A stretch of DNA of 64,000 nt. Origin: Massilia agri (GTDB lineage Bacteria > Pseudomonadota > Gammaproteobacteria > Burkholderiales > Burkholderiaceae_D). Below the pieces are notes generated by a model, which was not told where the DNA came from, did not search any database, and saw nothing but the letters and a program-made list of their open reading frames with translations. Position 1 is the first letter of the stretch. Every line of letters begins with the position of its first letter. Shown in pieces: positions 52,605-61,657 of this stretch. A program made the translations under genes and the position numbers. The stretch spans positions 20,046 to 84,045 of the forward strand of contig NZ_JANUHA010000019.1 of the NCBI RefSeq assembly GCF_024753255.1, read 5' to 3'.

Positions 52605-54293
52605 TCAGAATTCTTCCCACTCCTGCTCGGCTGCTTTTACGGCGGCGACCGGCTTGCGCACGGGCGCCGGCCTGGTCGCGCCGGTGCGTGCCGGCGGCGC
52701 CAGGCGAGGCGCCGGCGCCGTGCTGGCGGGGGCCGGGGCAGCCGCCTCGGCGCCGGTGCGGAACACCGATACCGCCTCGGCCAGGCGTGCGGCCTGTTCC
52801 TGCATCGAGTCGGCCGCTGCCGCCGCTTCCTCGACCAGGGCGGCGTTCTGCTGCGTTACCTGGTCCATCTGCACCACTGCGGAATTGATCTGCTCGATGC
52901 CCGCCGTCTGCTCGGCGCTGGCGGCGCTGATCTCGCTCATGATGTCGGTCACGCGGCGCACGCTGTCGACGATCTCCTGCATCGTGCTGCCCGCCTCGGC
53001 CACGAGCCTGCTGCCGGCGCCGGCGGCCTCGGTCGATTCCACGATCAGGGCCTTGATTTCCTTGGCAGCGCTTGCCGAACGCTGGGCCAGGTTGCGCACT
53101 TCGCTGGCCACGACGGCGAAGCCGCGGCCCTGCTCGCCCGCCCGCGCCGCTTCCACGGCGGCATTCAAGGCCAGGATATTGGTCTGGAAGGCGATCCCGT
53201 CGATCACGCCGATGATGTCGGCGATCTTGCCGGCCGAGGCATCGATGCGGCCCATGGTGCCGACCACTTCGCCGATCACCTGGCCGCCGCGTTCGGCCAC
53301 CATCGATGCCGCCGCGGCCAGGGTATTCGCCTGGCGCGCATTGTCGGCGTTCTGCTTCACGGTCGAGGTCAGCTCTTCCATCGACGAAGCGGTTTCTTCC
53401 AGCGAGCTGGCCTGTTCTTCGGTGCGGGTCGACAGGTCGAGGCTGCCGCTGGCGACTTCGCGCGAGGCGGTGGCAATGGTGTCGGTGCCGGTCCGCACCA
53501 CGGTCACGGTACGCACCAGCGATTCGTTCATCGTTTTCAGGGCGTTCAGCAGCTGGCCGGTTTCGTCCGTCGTCGTCACCTCGATGCGGCTGGTGAGGTC
53601 GCCGGCCGCGACGGTGTTGGCCACCTCCAGGGCACGCGCCACCGGGCGGGTGATCGAGCGGGTAATCCAGTAGCCGATCGCCCCGGCCGCAGCCAGGGAA
53701 GCCAGGGCAAGCGCCACCATCCAGACGCGCATCGAACGGTCCAGCGCCACCGCCTCGTCGGCCGTCTTGATGCTGAATTCCTTCTGCATGGCGAGCTGGT
53801 CGTTCACAGCCCCCTTCAGCTCGGCGAGGGCGGGACGCAGCACGCTCATCAGGAAGGCGTGGGACTGTTCCTGGTCACCCGCCTCGATCAGCTTCAGGAG
53901 CTGGTCGCCACCCGCGACGTACTTGTCGTTGGCCGCCACCATGCGGTCCAGCAGGGCCAGGGCGTTCGGGAACAGCAGGGTCTGGCGCAGGTGTGCGAAT
54001 TCTTCCAGTATCTCCTTGCGCGAGGACGCCAGCTCGGCACGCTGCTTCTCGCGGTCGGCAGGATCGGCATTGAGCATCATGTTGCGGATCGCAATGGCTT
54101 GATCGTTGACTTCGGCCAGCACCGCAGTGGTGGCGATGATGTTCGGCACGCGGCGCTCGGCAACGTCGACGCTGCCCGCGCTGACCTTGGCAAGCATCTG
54201 GATGCCGATGGCCTGGCTGCCGACCAGCAGGACGGCGACAATGCCGAAGCCCAAAGCAAGGCGCTTGGCGATCTTCAAGTTTGCAAGTTTCAT
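52605..54293 (-). CDS. Methyl-accepting chemotaxis protein with CheR-docking tail
   Basis: A 562-residue transmembrane chemoreceptor. Helix 1 is at about 12-32, a periplasmic four-helix-bundle sensor domain of about 160 residues follows (AIRNMMLNADPADREKQRAEL recalls MCP_4HB ligand domains), helix 2 is at about 190-210, then HAMP, then the signalling coiled coil with hairpin tip (IDGIAFQTNILALNAAVEAA). The extreme C-terminus is a Pro/Ala linker and EWEEF, matching the xWxxF pentapeptide that tethers CheR and CheB. No other chemotaxis genes are here. Confidence 0.92.
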   Translation of the reverse strand: MKLANLKIAKRLALGFGIVAVLLVGSQAIGIQMLAKVSAGSVDVAERRVPNIIATTAVLAEVNDQAIAIRNMMLNADPADREKQRAELASSRKEILEEFAHLRQTLLFPNALALLDRMVAANDKYVAGGDQLLKLIEAGDQEQSHAFLMSVLRPALAELKGAVNDQLAMQKEFSIKTADEAVALDRSMRVWMVALALASLAAAGAIGYWITRSITRPVARALEVANTVAAGDLTSRIEVTTTDETGQLLNALKTMNESLVRTVTVVRTGTDTIATASREVASGSLDLSTRTEEQASSLEETASSMEELTSTVKQNADNARQANTLAAAASMVAERGGQVIGEVVGTMGRIDASAGKIADIIGVIDGIAFQTNILALNAAVEAARAGEQGRGFAVVASEVRNLAQRSASAAKEIKALIVESTEAAGAGSRLVAEAGSTMQEIVDSVRRVTDIMSEISAASAEQTAGIEQINSAVVQMDQVTQQNAALVEEAAAAADSMQEQAARLAEAVSVFRTGAEAAAPAPASTAPAPRLAPPARTGATRPAPVRKPVAAVKAAEQEWEEF

Positions 54294-54551
54294 TTTTATA
54301 AAGAATGTTTCGGTGGACGCATTGTTGGAAGCATTTGCGCACGAACTTGCCATACGGCAATGTGCTTGCTACGAAGAGATTACGGCTGTCAAACGAGGAA
54401 CCCGATGGAGAAATGTAAATTCCCCAAAAAATAGATGTGTGAAACAACACGGTCCCGGCCTCGCGGAGCTTCCAGCGAGTTACATTTCGTGAGCCTTCGA
54501 CATGCCTCTTGATGAAACAATACAGCTGCTCTCACCCTCATTTCCCGATCC

Positions 54552-55721
54552 GTGCCCCGTCCTCCTGTCTCCGGCCACCTTGCCATCGATCTCCTGCGCG
54601 CCGAGTTCACCGACCGTTTGCTCGAAACCGCCCACCTGGAAGCCCAGCTGCCCCGCACCCGCAGGCAGCTGGCTTTCACCCTGCTGTTCTGCAGCCTGTA
54701 TTTCCTGTGTTTCTTCGCCACCGACGTGGCGGCGCTCGGCATCGTCCCCGACACCGCCCTGCTGCTCGGCGCGCGCCTGCTGGTCGCCGCATGCGCGTGG
54801 TCCTGCGCCTGGCTCGTGTGGCGCCGCCGGCCGGGAGTCAAGGCGAGCCGACTGGCCGCGACCGTGGCTGAAAGCGTCGCGCTCGGCTGCTTCATGGTGA
54901 TCGCGCTGCACCGGCCAGGCGAATTCCACTGGCACGCGATGTCGCTGGCCATCATGCTGCTGGTGATCTACCTGTTCATCCCCAATCGCCTCGCCACGGC
55001 CCTGGCGATCGCGGCCGCGGCCACCGCCGTCTTCCTCGGCCTGACCCTGGCCTACGCCGGCATGGACTTCGCCGACCTGCTCACCATGTGCATGCTGCTC
55101 GCGCTGGTGAACACCTTCGGCGCGCTGGCGGCGCGGCGCTACCAGCTCGCCACCCGCGAGGAATACCGGGCCCGCCTGGTGCTGGAAGACGCGGCCGAGC
55201 GCGACTGGCTCACCGGCTGCCATAACCGCCGCTGCCTCCATGACGTGCTGCTCGACACGGCGCAGGCCCGTGGCCATGCCGGCCAGCCCCTGAGCGTGAT
55301 CCTGTGCGACATCGATCACTTCAAGCGGATCAACGACAGCCACGGCCATGGCGCGGGCGACGCCGTCCTGGTCGACTTTTCGAAGCTCCTGCAGGCGGTG
55401 GCGCGCGAGGGCGTCGACAGCGTGATCCGCTACGGCGGCGAGGAATTCCTGCTGGTCCTGCCCGGGACGAGCCTGTCCGCGGGCGTGCAACTCGCCGAAT
55501 GGCTGCGGCAGCGCTGCGCCGCCATGCCGGTGCAGGGCCATGCCGATGGCGCCACGATCTACACCACGGCCAGCTTCGGGGTGGCGAGCTGCGCGGATGG
55601 CGACACGCCGCTGTTGGAACTGATCGATGCGGCCGACAAACTGATGTACACGGCCAAGCGCAACGGCCGCGACCGCGTCGAGTCGCTGCTGCTGGCCGCG
55701 CCCCTGCCGAAGGCCGCCTGA
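54552..55721 (+). CDS. Membrane-bound diguanylate cyclase
   Basis: A 389-residue protein with about six membrane helices (40-195), then a GGDEF domain with an intact GGEEF site (295-299, IRYGGEEF) and CDIDHFKRINDSHGHGAGD. It synthesises c-di-GMP from GTP at the inner membrane; the membrane domain is an unassigned sensor. GTG 54552 is the proposed start, since no ATG precedes the first helix. It is divergent from the chemoreceptor gene. Confidence 0.87.
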   Translation: MPRPPVSGHLAIDLLRAEFTDRLLETAHLEAQLPRTRRQLAFTLLFCSLYFLCFFATDVAALGIVPDTALLLGARLLVAACAWSCAWLVWRRRPGVKASRLAATVAESVALGCFMVIALHRPGEFHWHAMSLAIMLLVIYLFIPNRLATALAIAAAATAVFLGLTLAYAGMDFADLLTMCMLLALVNTFGALAARRYQLATREEYRARLVLEDAAERDWLTGCHNRRCLHDVLLDTAQARGHAGQPLSVILCDIDHFKRINDSHGHGAGDAVLVDFSKLLQAVAREGVDSVIRYGGEEFLLVLPGTSLSAGVQLAEWLRQRCAAMPVQGHADGATIYTTASFGVASCADGDTPLLELIDAADKLMYTAKRNGRDRVESLLLAAPLPKAA

Positions 55722-55739
55722 ATCCGGCCGTCCGTGCCT

Positions 55740-55758
55740 GGTATCGCCAGCCGATACC
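55740..55758 (+). other. Intergenic hairpin after the diguanylate cyclase gene
   Basis: GGTATCG-CCAGC-CGATACC is a perfect 7-bp stem, extendable past one T-T mismatch by two GC pairs. No T-run follows, so it is not a standard terminator; it may be an mRNA end-stabilising structure. Confidence 0.35.
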
Positions 55759-55849
55759 TGGCCGTCAAGGAATCGCTACCGCGCCGCCAGTGCTTGCCTC
55801 CACGACGGTCCATGGCGATGATGCCAGCACTTTCAACAAGGAGAACACC

Positions 55850-56245
55850 ATGAAACGCATCGTCCTCGCCACCCTGCTCGGTCTCGCCTGCATCGGCTCT
55901 CACGCCGCGGGCCAGTCGAATCCTTCCCAGGCCAGCGCCAACCTGTCCGGCGTCGTCGTGGTGGGCTCGGTCCTGAGCGTGGCCGCCACCGGCAGCGTGG
56001 TCGTGGCCAGCGCGAAGACCGTCGCCGACGGCCTGGAAGTCGTGCTCGAGAACGTCGTGGACGGCAGCCGCGCGACGGTACGCCTGTCGGGCAAGGCGGC
56101 GGGCGGCCTGTCGCTGGCGGCCGGCACCACGCTGGAAGTCGTGACGGCGTCCACCGGCCACGTGCTGGTCTTGTCGGGCAAGGCGATCGCCTTCCTGCCG
56201 AACGAAGCGGGCAAGGCCCTGCTGCACTCGTCGAAGGCAATCTGA
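55850..56245 (+). CDS. Small secreted protein of unknown function
   Basis: A 131-residue protein with a signal peptide (about 1-19, SHAAG) and a beta-rich, valine/alanine/glycine-rich mature part (LSGVVVVGSVLSVAATGSVV; LSGKAAGGLSLAAGTTLEVV). I do not recognise the family. AAGGAG lies 7 bases before the ATG. Its TGA overlaps the ATG of the DUF2145 gene (TGATG), so the two are translated together and probably act together outside the inner membrane. Confidence 0.75.
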   Translation: MKRIVLATLLGLACIGSHAAGQSNPSQASANLSGVVVVGSVLSVAATGSVVVASAKTVADGLEVVLENVVDGSRATVRLSGKAAGGLSLAAGTTLEVVTASTGHVLVLSGKAIAFLPNEAGKALLHSSKAI

Positions 56246-57030
56246 TGCGCGCACTCGCCCTCGGCCTGGTTGGCATCGTGCTGGCCGCGCCGCTGATCGC
56301 GCGTGCCGGCCAGCCCTGCGAGAACAAACCCCTCGCCCCGCACGAGATCGTGCTGTCCATGGACCTGGCCCAGCGCACGGTGGCCGCGCTGGACGCCAGC
56401 GGCGCCCAGGTCGCCCTGGTCGCGCGCGCCGGCCAGGACCTGAGCAAGTACGGCCTGCGCTATTCCCACATGGGCATCGTCGTGCGCGACCATCCGGCCG
56501 GTCGCTGGACCGTCGTGCACGCGCTCAACGATTGCGGCACCGCCGTGTCAGGGCTCTACAACGAGGGCATGGGGAACTTCTTCCTCACCGACCTGTACCG
56601 GCTCGAGGCCCAGCTCGTGATCCCGGGGCCGGAAGCGCAGGCGAAGCTGGCCAGGCTGGTGGCGACGCGCACGCCGCTACGCCTGCACGAGCCGCGCTAC
56701 AACATGCTGTCCTACGTGTATTCGACGCAGTACCAGAACTCCAACCAGTGGGTGCTGGAGACCATCGCCGCGGCGCTGGCCCCGAGCGGCCAGGTCGAGA
56801 CCCGCGCCGAGGCCCAGTCCTGGCTGCGCTCGCGCGGCTTCCAGCCGCCGACGGTCGACATCCCGGCCGCCGTGCGCCTGGGCGCCCGCATGTTCCGCGC
56901 CAACGTGGCCTTCGACGACCATCCTTTCGACCGGCGCATGGCGGGCAAGATCGATACCGTCACGACGGATGCGGTGGTGCGCCTGATGCGCATGGTCGAT
57001 CCCGATGCGAAGACGCGGATCGTCGACTGA
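56245..57030 (+). CDS. DUF2145 family exported protein
   Basis: A 261-residue protein with a signal peptide (about 1-21). The core has RYSHMGIVVRD (His75), VVHALNDCGTAVSGLY (Cys97) and YSTQYQNSNQWVLE near 160-171. The His-first SHxGIVV motif resembles circularly permuted NlpC/P60-like hydrolases (YiiX/LRAT group). The position expected for their Cys nucleophile reads NSN here, so activity is doubtful or the analogy wrong. No function is assigned. It is coupled to the secreted protein gene upstream and converges with the M16 protease gene. Confidence 0.8.
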   Translation: MRALALGLVGIVLAAPLIARAGQPCENKPLAPHEIVLSMDLAQRTVAALDASGAQVALVARAGQDLSKYGLRYSHMGIVVRDHPAGRWTVVHALNDCGTAVSGLYNEGMGNFFLTDLYRLEAQLVIPGPEAQAKLARLVATRTPLRLHEPRYNMLSYVYSTQYQNSNQWVLETIAAALAPSGQVETRAEAQSWLRSRGFQPPTVDIPAAVRLGARMFRANVAFDDHPFDRRMAGKIDTVTTDAVVRLMRMVDPDAKTRIVD

Positions 57031-57055
57031 GGGCCAGGCCCCCAGTCCCTTCGCC

Positions 57056-59893
57056 TTACTTGCCGATCACCACCGGCTCGCCAAAGCCCAGTTCCTTCAT
57101 GCGCGGCAGCTGGGTCTTCGCATCGCCCACGACCAGCCAGACCATCTTCGACGGATCGAGGTACTTCTCCGACAGCGCCTGCACCTCCGGCAGCGTCATG
57201 GCCTTGACGATCGCCTCGCGGTCCTTGACGTAGCTCGGGCTCCAGCCGTATTTGCTGATGTTGTCGAGCATGCCCAGCTTCGCCGTGGCCGTCTCGAAAG
57301 CACGGGCGTTGCTCTTGACCAGGAAGTTCTTCGTCGTCTCCAGGTCGGCCGCCGAGAAGGTCGGCGCATAGTCCTGCAGCACCTGCTTGACCAGCTGGGT
57401 CGACTCCAGGGTGACGTTGCTGCGCACGCCGCTGGCGATCGTGAACGGGCCGGCGCTCTGGCTGCCCGAGAAGCTCGAGTTGATGCCGTAGGTGTAGCCC
57501 TTGCCTTCACGCAGCTGCTGGGTCAGGCGCGAGGCGAAGCCGCCGCCGCCCAGGATGTAGTTGGCCACCGTCGCCGGGTAGTAATCGGCGTCGGTCGCGG
57601 CGAGTGCGCGGTAGCCGATGCGCAGCACCGACTGTTTCGCGTCGGGCACGTCCACGAAGTAGACTTTGCCGGCCGCACCAATGCTGGCCGGCGTCGCTGC
57701 CGGCAGGCTGACCGGCTTGGCCTTCCAGTCGCGTCCCAGGTCGGCCAGCGCGCGCGTGACCGAGGCTTTCGGCAGGGCGCCGACCACGTGCATGCGCGCG
57801 ACGGACGGTGACAGGTTCGCGCGGTACCAGGCTTTCAGGTCCTCGATCGTGATCGCGTTCACCGTCGCGGCCGTGCCGAGGATGTTGCGCGAGCGGAGAT
57901 CGTCTTTCGCGTAGATCAGCTTGTTGAAATTGATCGCGGCCAGCGCGTTCGGATCGGCATCCTGCTGGCGGATCTGGCTCAGCACGCTCTGCTTGATGAG
58001 GGCGAATTCGTTCTCGTCCCAGCGCGGCTGCAGGAGGATTTCTTCGACCAGGTCCAGGGTGGCGTCGAAGTTGCGGGCCAGGGTCGTGACGCTGATGCGC
58101 ACGTCCTCGCTGCGCGCCGACACATTGATCGCCGCACCCAGCTGCTGGATCGCTTCTTCCAGCTCTTCCGGCGTCTTCTTCGCCGTGCCCTGGGTCAGCA
58201 TGCGCGCCATCAGGTTGGCCACGCCCACCTTGTCCGGATTGTCGAGCAGCAGGCCGCCGTCGATGGCGATGTCGAACTGCACCAGCGGCACTTCCCGGTT
58301 CTCGATGCCGACCACGCGCAGGCCATTGGCCAGCTTCGCGTCCCAGACCGCCGGCACCTTCACCGCCGGGGTGGCGCCGTAAGGCGGTTCCTTGCTGCGG
58401 TCGATCTTCGACGGGGTGCGGGTGTAGTCGGCGTTCTGGCTCGGGTCCACCGCGTTCTCGGCGCCCTGCACCACCTTCTCTTCGACCACGTCGGCCTTGC
58501 TGGACCCGCTCAGGGCCAGGGCGAGCTTCGCCTTGGGGACGAAGCTGGTCGCCACAAAGGGCTTGCCCTTGATGTAGGTGTCGTAGACGCGGCGCACATC
58601 GCCCGGCGTGACGGCCAGGGTCTTGCGCACGCCTTCCTCGATGCGGCCCGGATTGCCGCTCAGGTAGTTGTACTCGGCCAGCAGCGCCGATTTGCCCAGC
58701 ACGCTCGACACCGCGTTGTAGAAGCGGGTCTCGAGGCCGGCCTTGATGCGGTTCAGGTCGCGCTCGGAGATGCCTTCGCGTTCGAACTTGGCGAAGGCCT
58801 TGTCGACGGCGGCGGCGACGTCGTCCAGGGGTTTGCCCTCGAAGGCGCGCACGCGCAGCATGAACTGGCCGGCCAGTTCGGCGGTCTGGTTGCCCATCTG
58901 GACGCTGGGCGCCAGCTTGGCGTCTTCGACCAGCACCTGGTAGAACGGCGCGCGCTTGGTCTCGGACAGGTATTCGGCCAGCACCTCCAGGGCATAGGAA
59001 TCCGGATGCAGGTCCTCGACCGTCGGCCAGGTCATGGTCAGCTCGGGCAGCTTGGCGAAGTTGTCCTCGTGGGCGAGCTTGACGGTCTGGGCGAGCTTGC
59101 CGGGGCGCTTGGCCAGCGGGGCGATCGCCTCGCCGCGCTTGATCTCGGCGAAGTATTTCTCGACCCATTTGCGGGCCTGGGACGGGTCGAAGTCGCCCGC
59201 GATCACCAGCGTCACGTTGTTCGGCACATACCACAGGCGGAAGAATTCCTTGACGTCGTCGAGGGTCGCGTTCTGCAGGTCTTCGAGCGAGCCGATCACC
59301 TGCCAGTTGTAGGGATGGTCCGCCGGGTACAGGGCCTTGTTGATGACGTAGCGGGTGTGGCCATAGGGCGCGTTGTCGACGCCCTGGCGCTTTTCATTCT
59401 TGACGACCTGCTTTTCCTTGGCCAGCACCGGGTCGGTGACCGTGTTGATGAACCAGCCCAGCTTGTCCGCCTCGGCCCAGATCATCTTCTCCAGCGCGTC
59501 CTTCGGCACCGTCTGCAGGTAGTTGGTGCGGTCCTGCGAAGTCGAGCCGTTGGCGCCCGAGCCGCCGATGCGCGCGGTCATCTTGTCGAGGCCGCCCTTG
59601 CCCAGGTTTTCCGATTCGAGGAACAGCAGGTGCTCGAACAGGTGGGCGAAGCCGGTGCGGCCGACCTTTTCGCGGGCCGAACCGACGTGGGCGGTGAGGT
59701 TGACGGCGACCACGGGGTCGGAGCGGTCGATGTGGAAGATCACGTCCAGGCCATTGGGCAGCGTGAATTTCTGGTACTCCACCTTGAGCCCGGCTTTCGC
59801 CGCCGCCTCGGCGGGCCTGGCGGCGTGGGCCGCGGTGGGAATGGTCGACGCGAGGCAGGCGGCCAGCAGGACGGCCGGGGGAAGAGTCTTCAT
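57056..59893 (-). CDS. Periplasmic M16 zinc metalloprotease, full-length two-half type
   Basis: A 945-residue peptidase with a signal peptide (about 1-24, AHAARP). The inverted zinc motif HxxEH is at 84-88 (FAHLFEHLLFLES), with the distal Glu ligand in VVKNEKRQGVDNAP. The second half (from about 520) is the inactive M16 homologue that closes the clamshell (GGGGFASRLTQQLREGKGYTYG). Such enzymes degrade peptides in the periplasm. It is divergent from the PaoABC-like operon (223-bp spacer). Confidence 0.9.
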   Translation of the reverse strand: MKTLPPAVLLAACLASTIPTAAHAARPAEAAAKAGLKVEYQKFTLPNGLDVIFHIDRSDPVVAVNLTAHVGSAREKVGRTGFAHLFEHLLFLESENLGKGGLDKMTARIGGSGANGSTSQDRTNYLQTVPKDALEKMIWAEADKLGWFINTVTDPVLAKEKQVVKNEKRQGVDNAPYGHTRYVINKALYPADHPYNWQVIGSLEDLQNATLDDVKEFFRLWYVPNNVTLVIAGDFDPSQARKWVEKYFAEIKRGEAIAPLAKRPGKLAQTVKLAHEDNFAKLPELTMTWPTVEDLHPDSYALEVLAEYLSETKRAPFYQVLVEDAKLAPSVQMGNQTAELAGQFMLRVRAFEGKPLDDVAAAVDKAFAKFEREGISERDLNRIKAGLETRFYNAVSSVLGKSALLAEYNYLSGNPGRIEEGVRKTLAVTPGDVRRVYDTYIKGKPFVATSFVPKAKLALALSGSSKADVVEEKVVQGAENAVDPSQNADYTRTPSKIDRSKEPPYGATPAVKVPAVWDAKLANGLRVVGIENREVPLVQFDIAIDGGLLLDNPDKVGVANLMARMLTQGTAKKTPEELEEAIQQLGAAINVSARSEDVRISVTTLARNFDATLDLVEEILLQPRWDENEFALIKQSVLSQIRQQDADPNALAAINFNKLIYAKDDLRSRNILGTAATVNAITIEDLKAWYRANLSPSVARMHVVGALPKASVTRALADLGRDWKAKPVSLPAATPASIGAAGKVYFVDVPDAKQSVLRIGYRALAATDADYYPATVANYILGGGGFASRLTQQLREGKGYTYGINSSFSGSQSAGPFTIASGVRSNVTLESTQLVKQVLQDYAPTFSAADLETTKNFLVKSNARAFETATAKLGMLDNISKYGWSPSYVKDREAIVKAMTLPEVQALSEKYLDPSKMVWLVVGDAKTQLPRMKELGFGEPVVIGK

Positions 59894-60116
59894 GCAATCA
59901 GGTCCTTACAAGGGAACGGAAGGTCGGCGCGGCGCGCCCCAAGGTTCTGGATGGTATTGCAATTTCCTGATTGCTACAACGTGCTCGCCCGCGCCGTGCA
60001 TATATCGACAAGCCATTCGCTTGCACGCGCTCCGGATCGGTTCGTACGTGTGTGAACTAACCGAAGGCGCCTTGTCGTTCGGTTAAGGTGGCAGCTTCCC
60101 TACTGAAAGGACAGCC

Positions 60117-60650
60117 ATGGACCAGTACCAGGAACACCCCCTCCGGCTGCGCATCAACGGACAGGACCGGGAATTCTCCGTCCAGTCCTGGGTGACGCTG
60201 CTCGACCTGCTGCGCGAGCGCGCGGAGCTCACCGGCACCAAGAAAGGCTGCGACCACGGCCAGTGCGGTGCCTGCACCGTCCTGCTCGACGGCAAGCGCG
60301 TCAACGCCTGCCTGACCCTGGCCGTCATGCACGACGGCCGCGAGGTCACCACGGTCGAGGGCCTGGCCGATGGTGAGCAGCTGCATCCGCTGCAGCAGGC
60401 CTTCATCGACTGCGACGCTTTCCAGTGCGGCTACTGTACCCCCGGCCAGCTGTGCTCGGCCGCGGGCCTGATCGCCGAGGGCGAAGCGAAGAGCATCGAC
60501 GACGTGCGCGAACTCATGAGCGGCAACGTCTGCCGCTGCGGCGCCTATCCCCAGATCACCCAGGCCGTGGTGCAGGTGATGGGGCTCGACGGGGGCAAGC
60601 GCGCCGGCGAAGGAGAAAAACCCTTCACCACGGGAGCGGTGCTCGCATGA
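60117..60650 (+). CDS. paoA: Molybdenum hydroxylase 2Fe-2S subunit (PaoA-like)
   Basis: A 177-residue iron-sulfur subunit of a xanthine-oxidase-family enzyme. The plant-type 2Fe-2S site is GCDHGQCGACTVLLDGKRVNAC, and the second cluster site is CGYCTPG with CRCGAYPQ. It passes electrons from the molybdenum centre to FAD. Unlike E. coli PaoA it shows no twin-arginine signal; the protein begins directly with MDQYQEHPLRLRING, so the complex is probably cytoplasmic. Overlap ATGA with the FAD subunit. Confidence 0.88.
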   Translation: MDQYQEHPLRLRINGQDREFSVQSWVTLLDLLRERAELTGTKKGCDHGQCGACTVLLDGKRVNACLTLAVMHDGREVTTVEGLADGEQLHPLQQAFIDCDAFQCGYCTPGQLCSAAGLIAEGEAKSIDDVRELMSGNVCRCGAYPQITQAVVQVMGLDGGKRAGEGEKPFTTGAVLA

Positions 60651-61657
60651 ATCCATTCACGTTTACCCAGGCGCGCGACATCGACGCCGCACTCAGCCAA
60701 CTTGCCTCCGGCGAAGCCCGTCCGATTGCCGGCGGCACCAACCTGATCGACCTGATGAAGGAAGGGGTCATGCGCCCGGGGCGACTGGTCGACATCAATG
60801 GCCTCGGCCTCGACCGCATCGAGGACGGACCGAATGGCGGCCTGCGCCTGGGCGCCCTGGCGCGCAATGCCGATACCGCCTACCACGAGACCGTGCGCAG
60901 CCGCTATCCGCTGCTGAGCGCCGCCATGCTGGCGGCCGCCTCGCCCCAACTGCGCAATATGGCCACCAACGGCGGCAACCTGCTGCAGCGCACCCGCTGC
61001 TATTACTTCTACGACGTCGGCACGCCCTGCAACAAGCGCGAGCCGGGTACGGGCTGCCCTGCGAAGGAAGGGCTGAACCGCCAGCTCGCCATCCTCGGCA
61101 CCAGCGAGCATTGCATCGCCACCCACCCGTCGGACATGTGCGTGGCCCTGCGCGCCCTGGACGCCGTCGTGCATGTGCGCTCGACCAAGGGGGAGCGCGA
61201 CATCCCCTTCGCCGATTTCCACCGCCTGCCGGGCGACCGTCCGGACCTCGACACGACCCTGGAGCCGGGCGAGCTGATCACCCACATCGACCTGCCGGAC
61301 GCCGACCGTTTCAAGGCGCATTCCGCCTACATCAAGGTGCGCGACCGCCTGTCGTACGCCTTCGCCCTGGTCTCGGTGGCGGCCGCCCTCGACATGGATG
61401 GAAAGACCATCCGCGCGGCCCGCATCGCCATGGGCGGCGTGGCCCACAAGCCCTGGCGCGTCGAGGAAGCGGAAGGCGCGCTTGCCGGGAAACCGGCTGA
61501 CGGGCATGCCTTCGGCGCCGCCGCCGACATCCTCCTGCGCGGCGCGCAGGGCTTTGGCCAGAACGACTTCAAGCTCACGCTGGCGCGCAACGCCATCGTC
61601 CAGGCCTTGACCACCGCCGCGCGCGGCACCGACTACGCAAAGGGAGAACAACGATGA
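60647..61657 (+). CDS. paoB: Molybdenum hydroxylase FAD / 4Fe-4S subunit (PaoB-like)
   Basis: A 336-residue FAD-binding subunit (PIAGGTNLIDLMKEG near 26-40; ATNGGNLLQRTRC). Four cysteines at 118, 128, 137 and 156 (TRCYYFY, PCNKR, GCPAK, EHCIATHPSD) match the extra 4Fe-4S cluster that distinguishes PaoB from ordinary xanthine dehydrogenase FAD subunits. It is translationally coupled to both neighbours, with a 4-base overlap on each side. Confidence 0.9.
   Translation: MNPFTFTQARDIDAALSQLASGEARPIAGGTNLIDLMKEGVMRPGRLVDINGLGLDRIEDGPNGGLRLGALARNADTAYHETVRSRYPLLSAAMLAAASPQLRNMATNGGNLLQRTRCYYFYDVGTPCNKREPGTGCPAKEGLNRQLAILGTSEHCIATHPSDMCVALRALDAVVHVRSTKGERDIPFADFHRLPGDRPDLDTTLEPGELITHIDLPDADRFKAHSAYIKVRDRLSYAFALVSVAAALDMDGKTIRAARIAMGGVAHKPWRVEEAEGALAGKPADGHAFGAAADILLRGAQGFGQNDFKLTLARNAIVQALTTAARGTDYAKGEQR

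Noticed and set aside
54294..54551. Sigma28 flagellar promoter for the chemoreceptor
   Set aside because: GCCG-containing segments exist on the minus strand, but no TAAA box at the required spacing was found.
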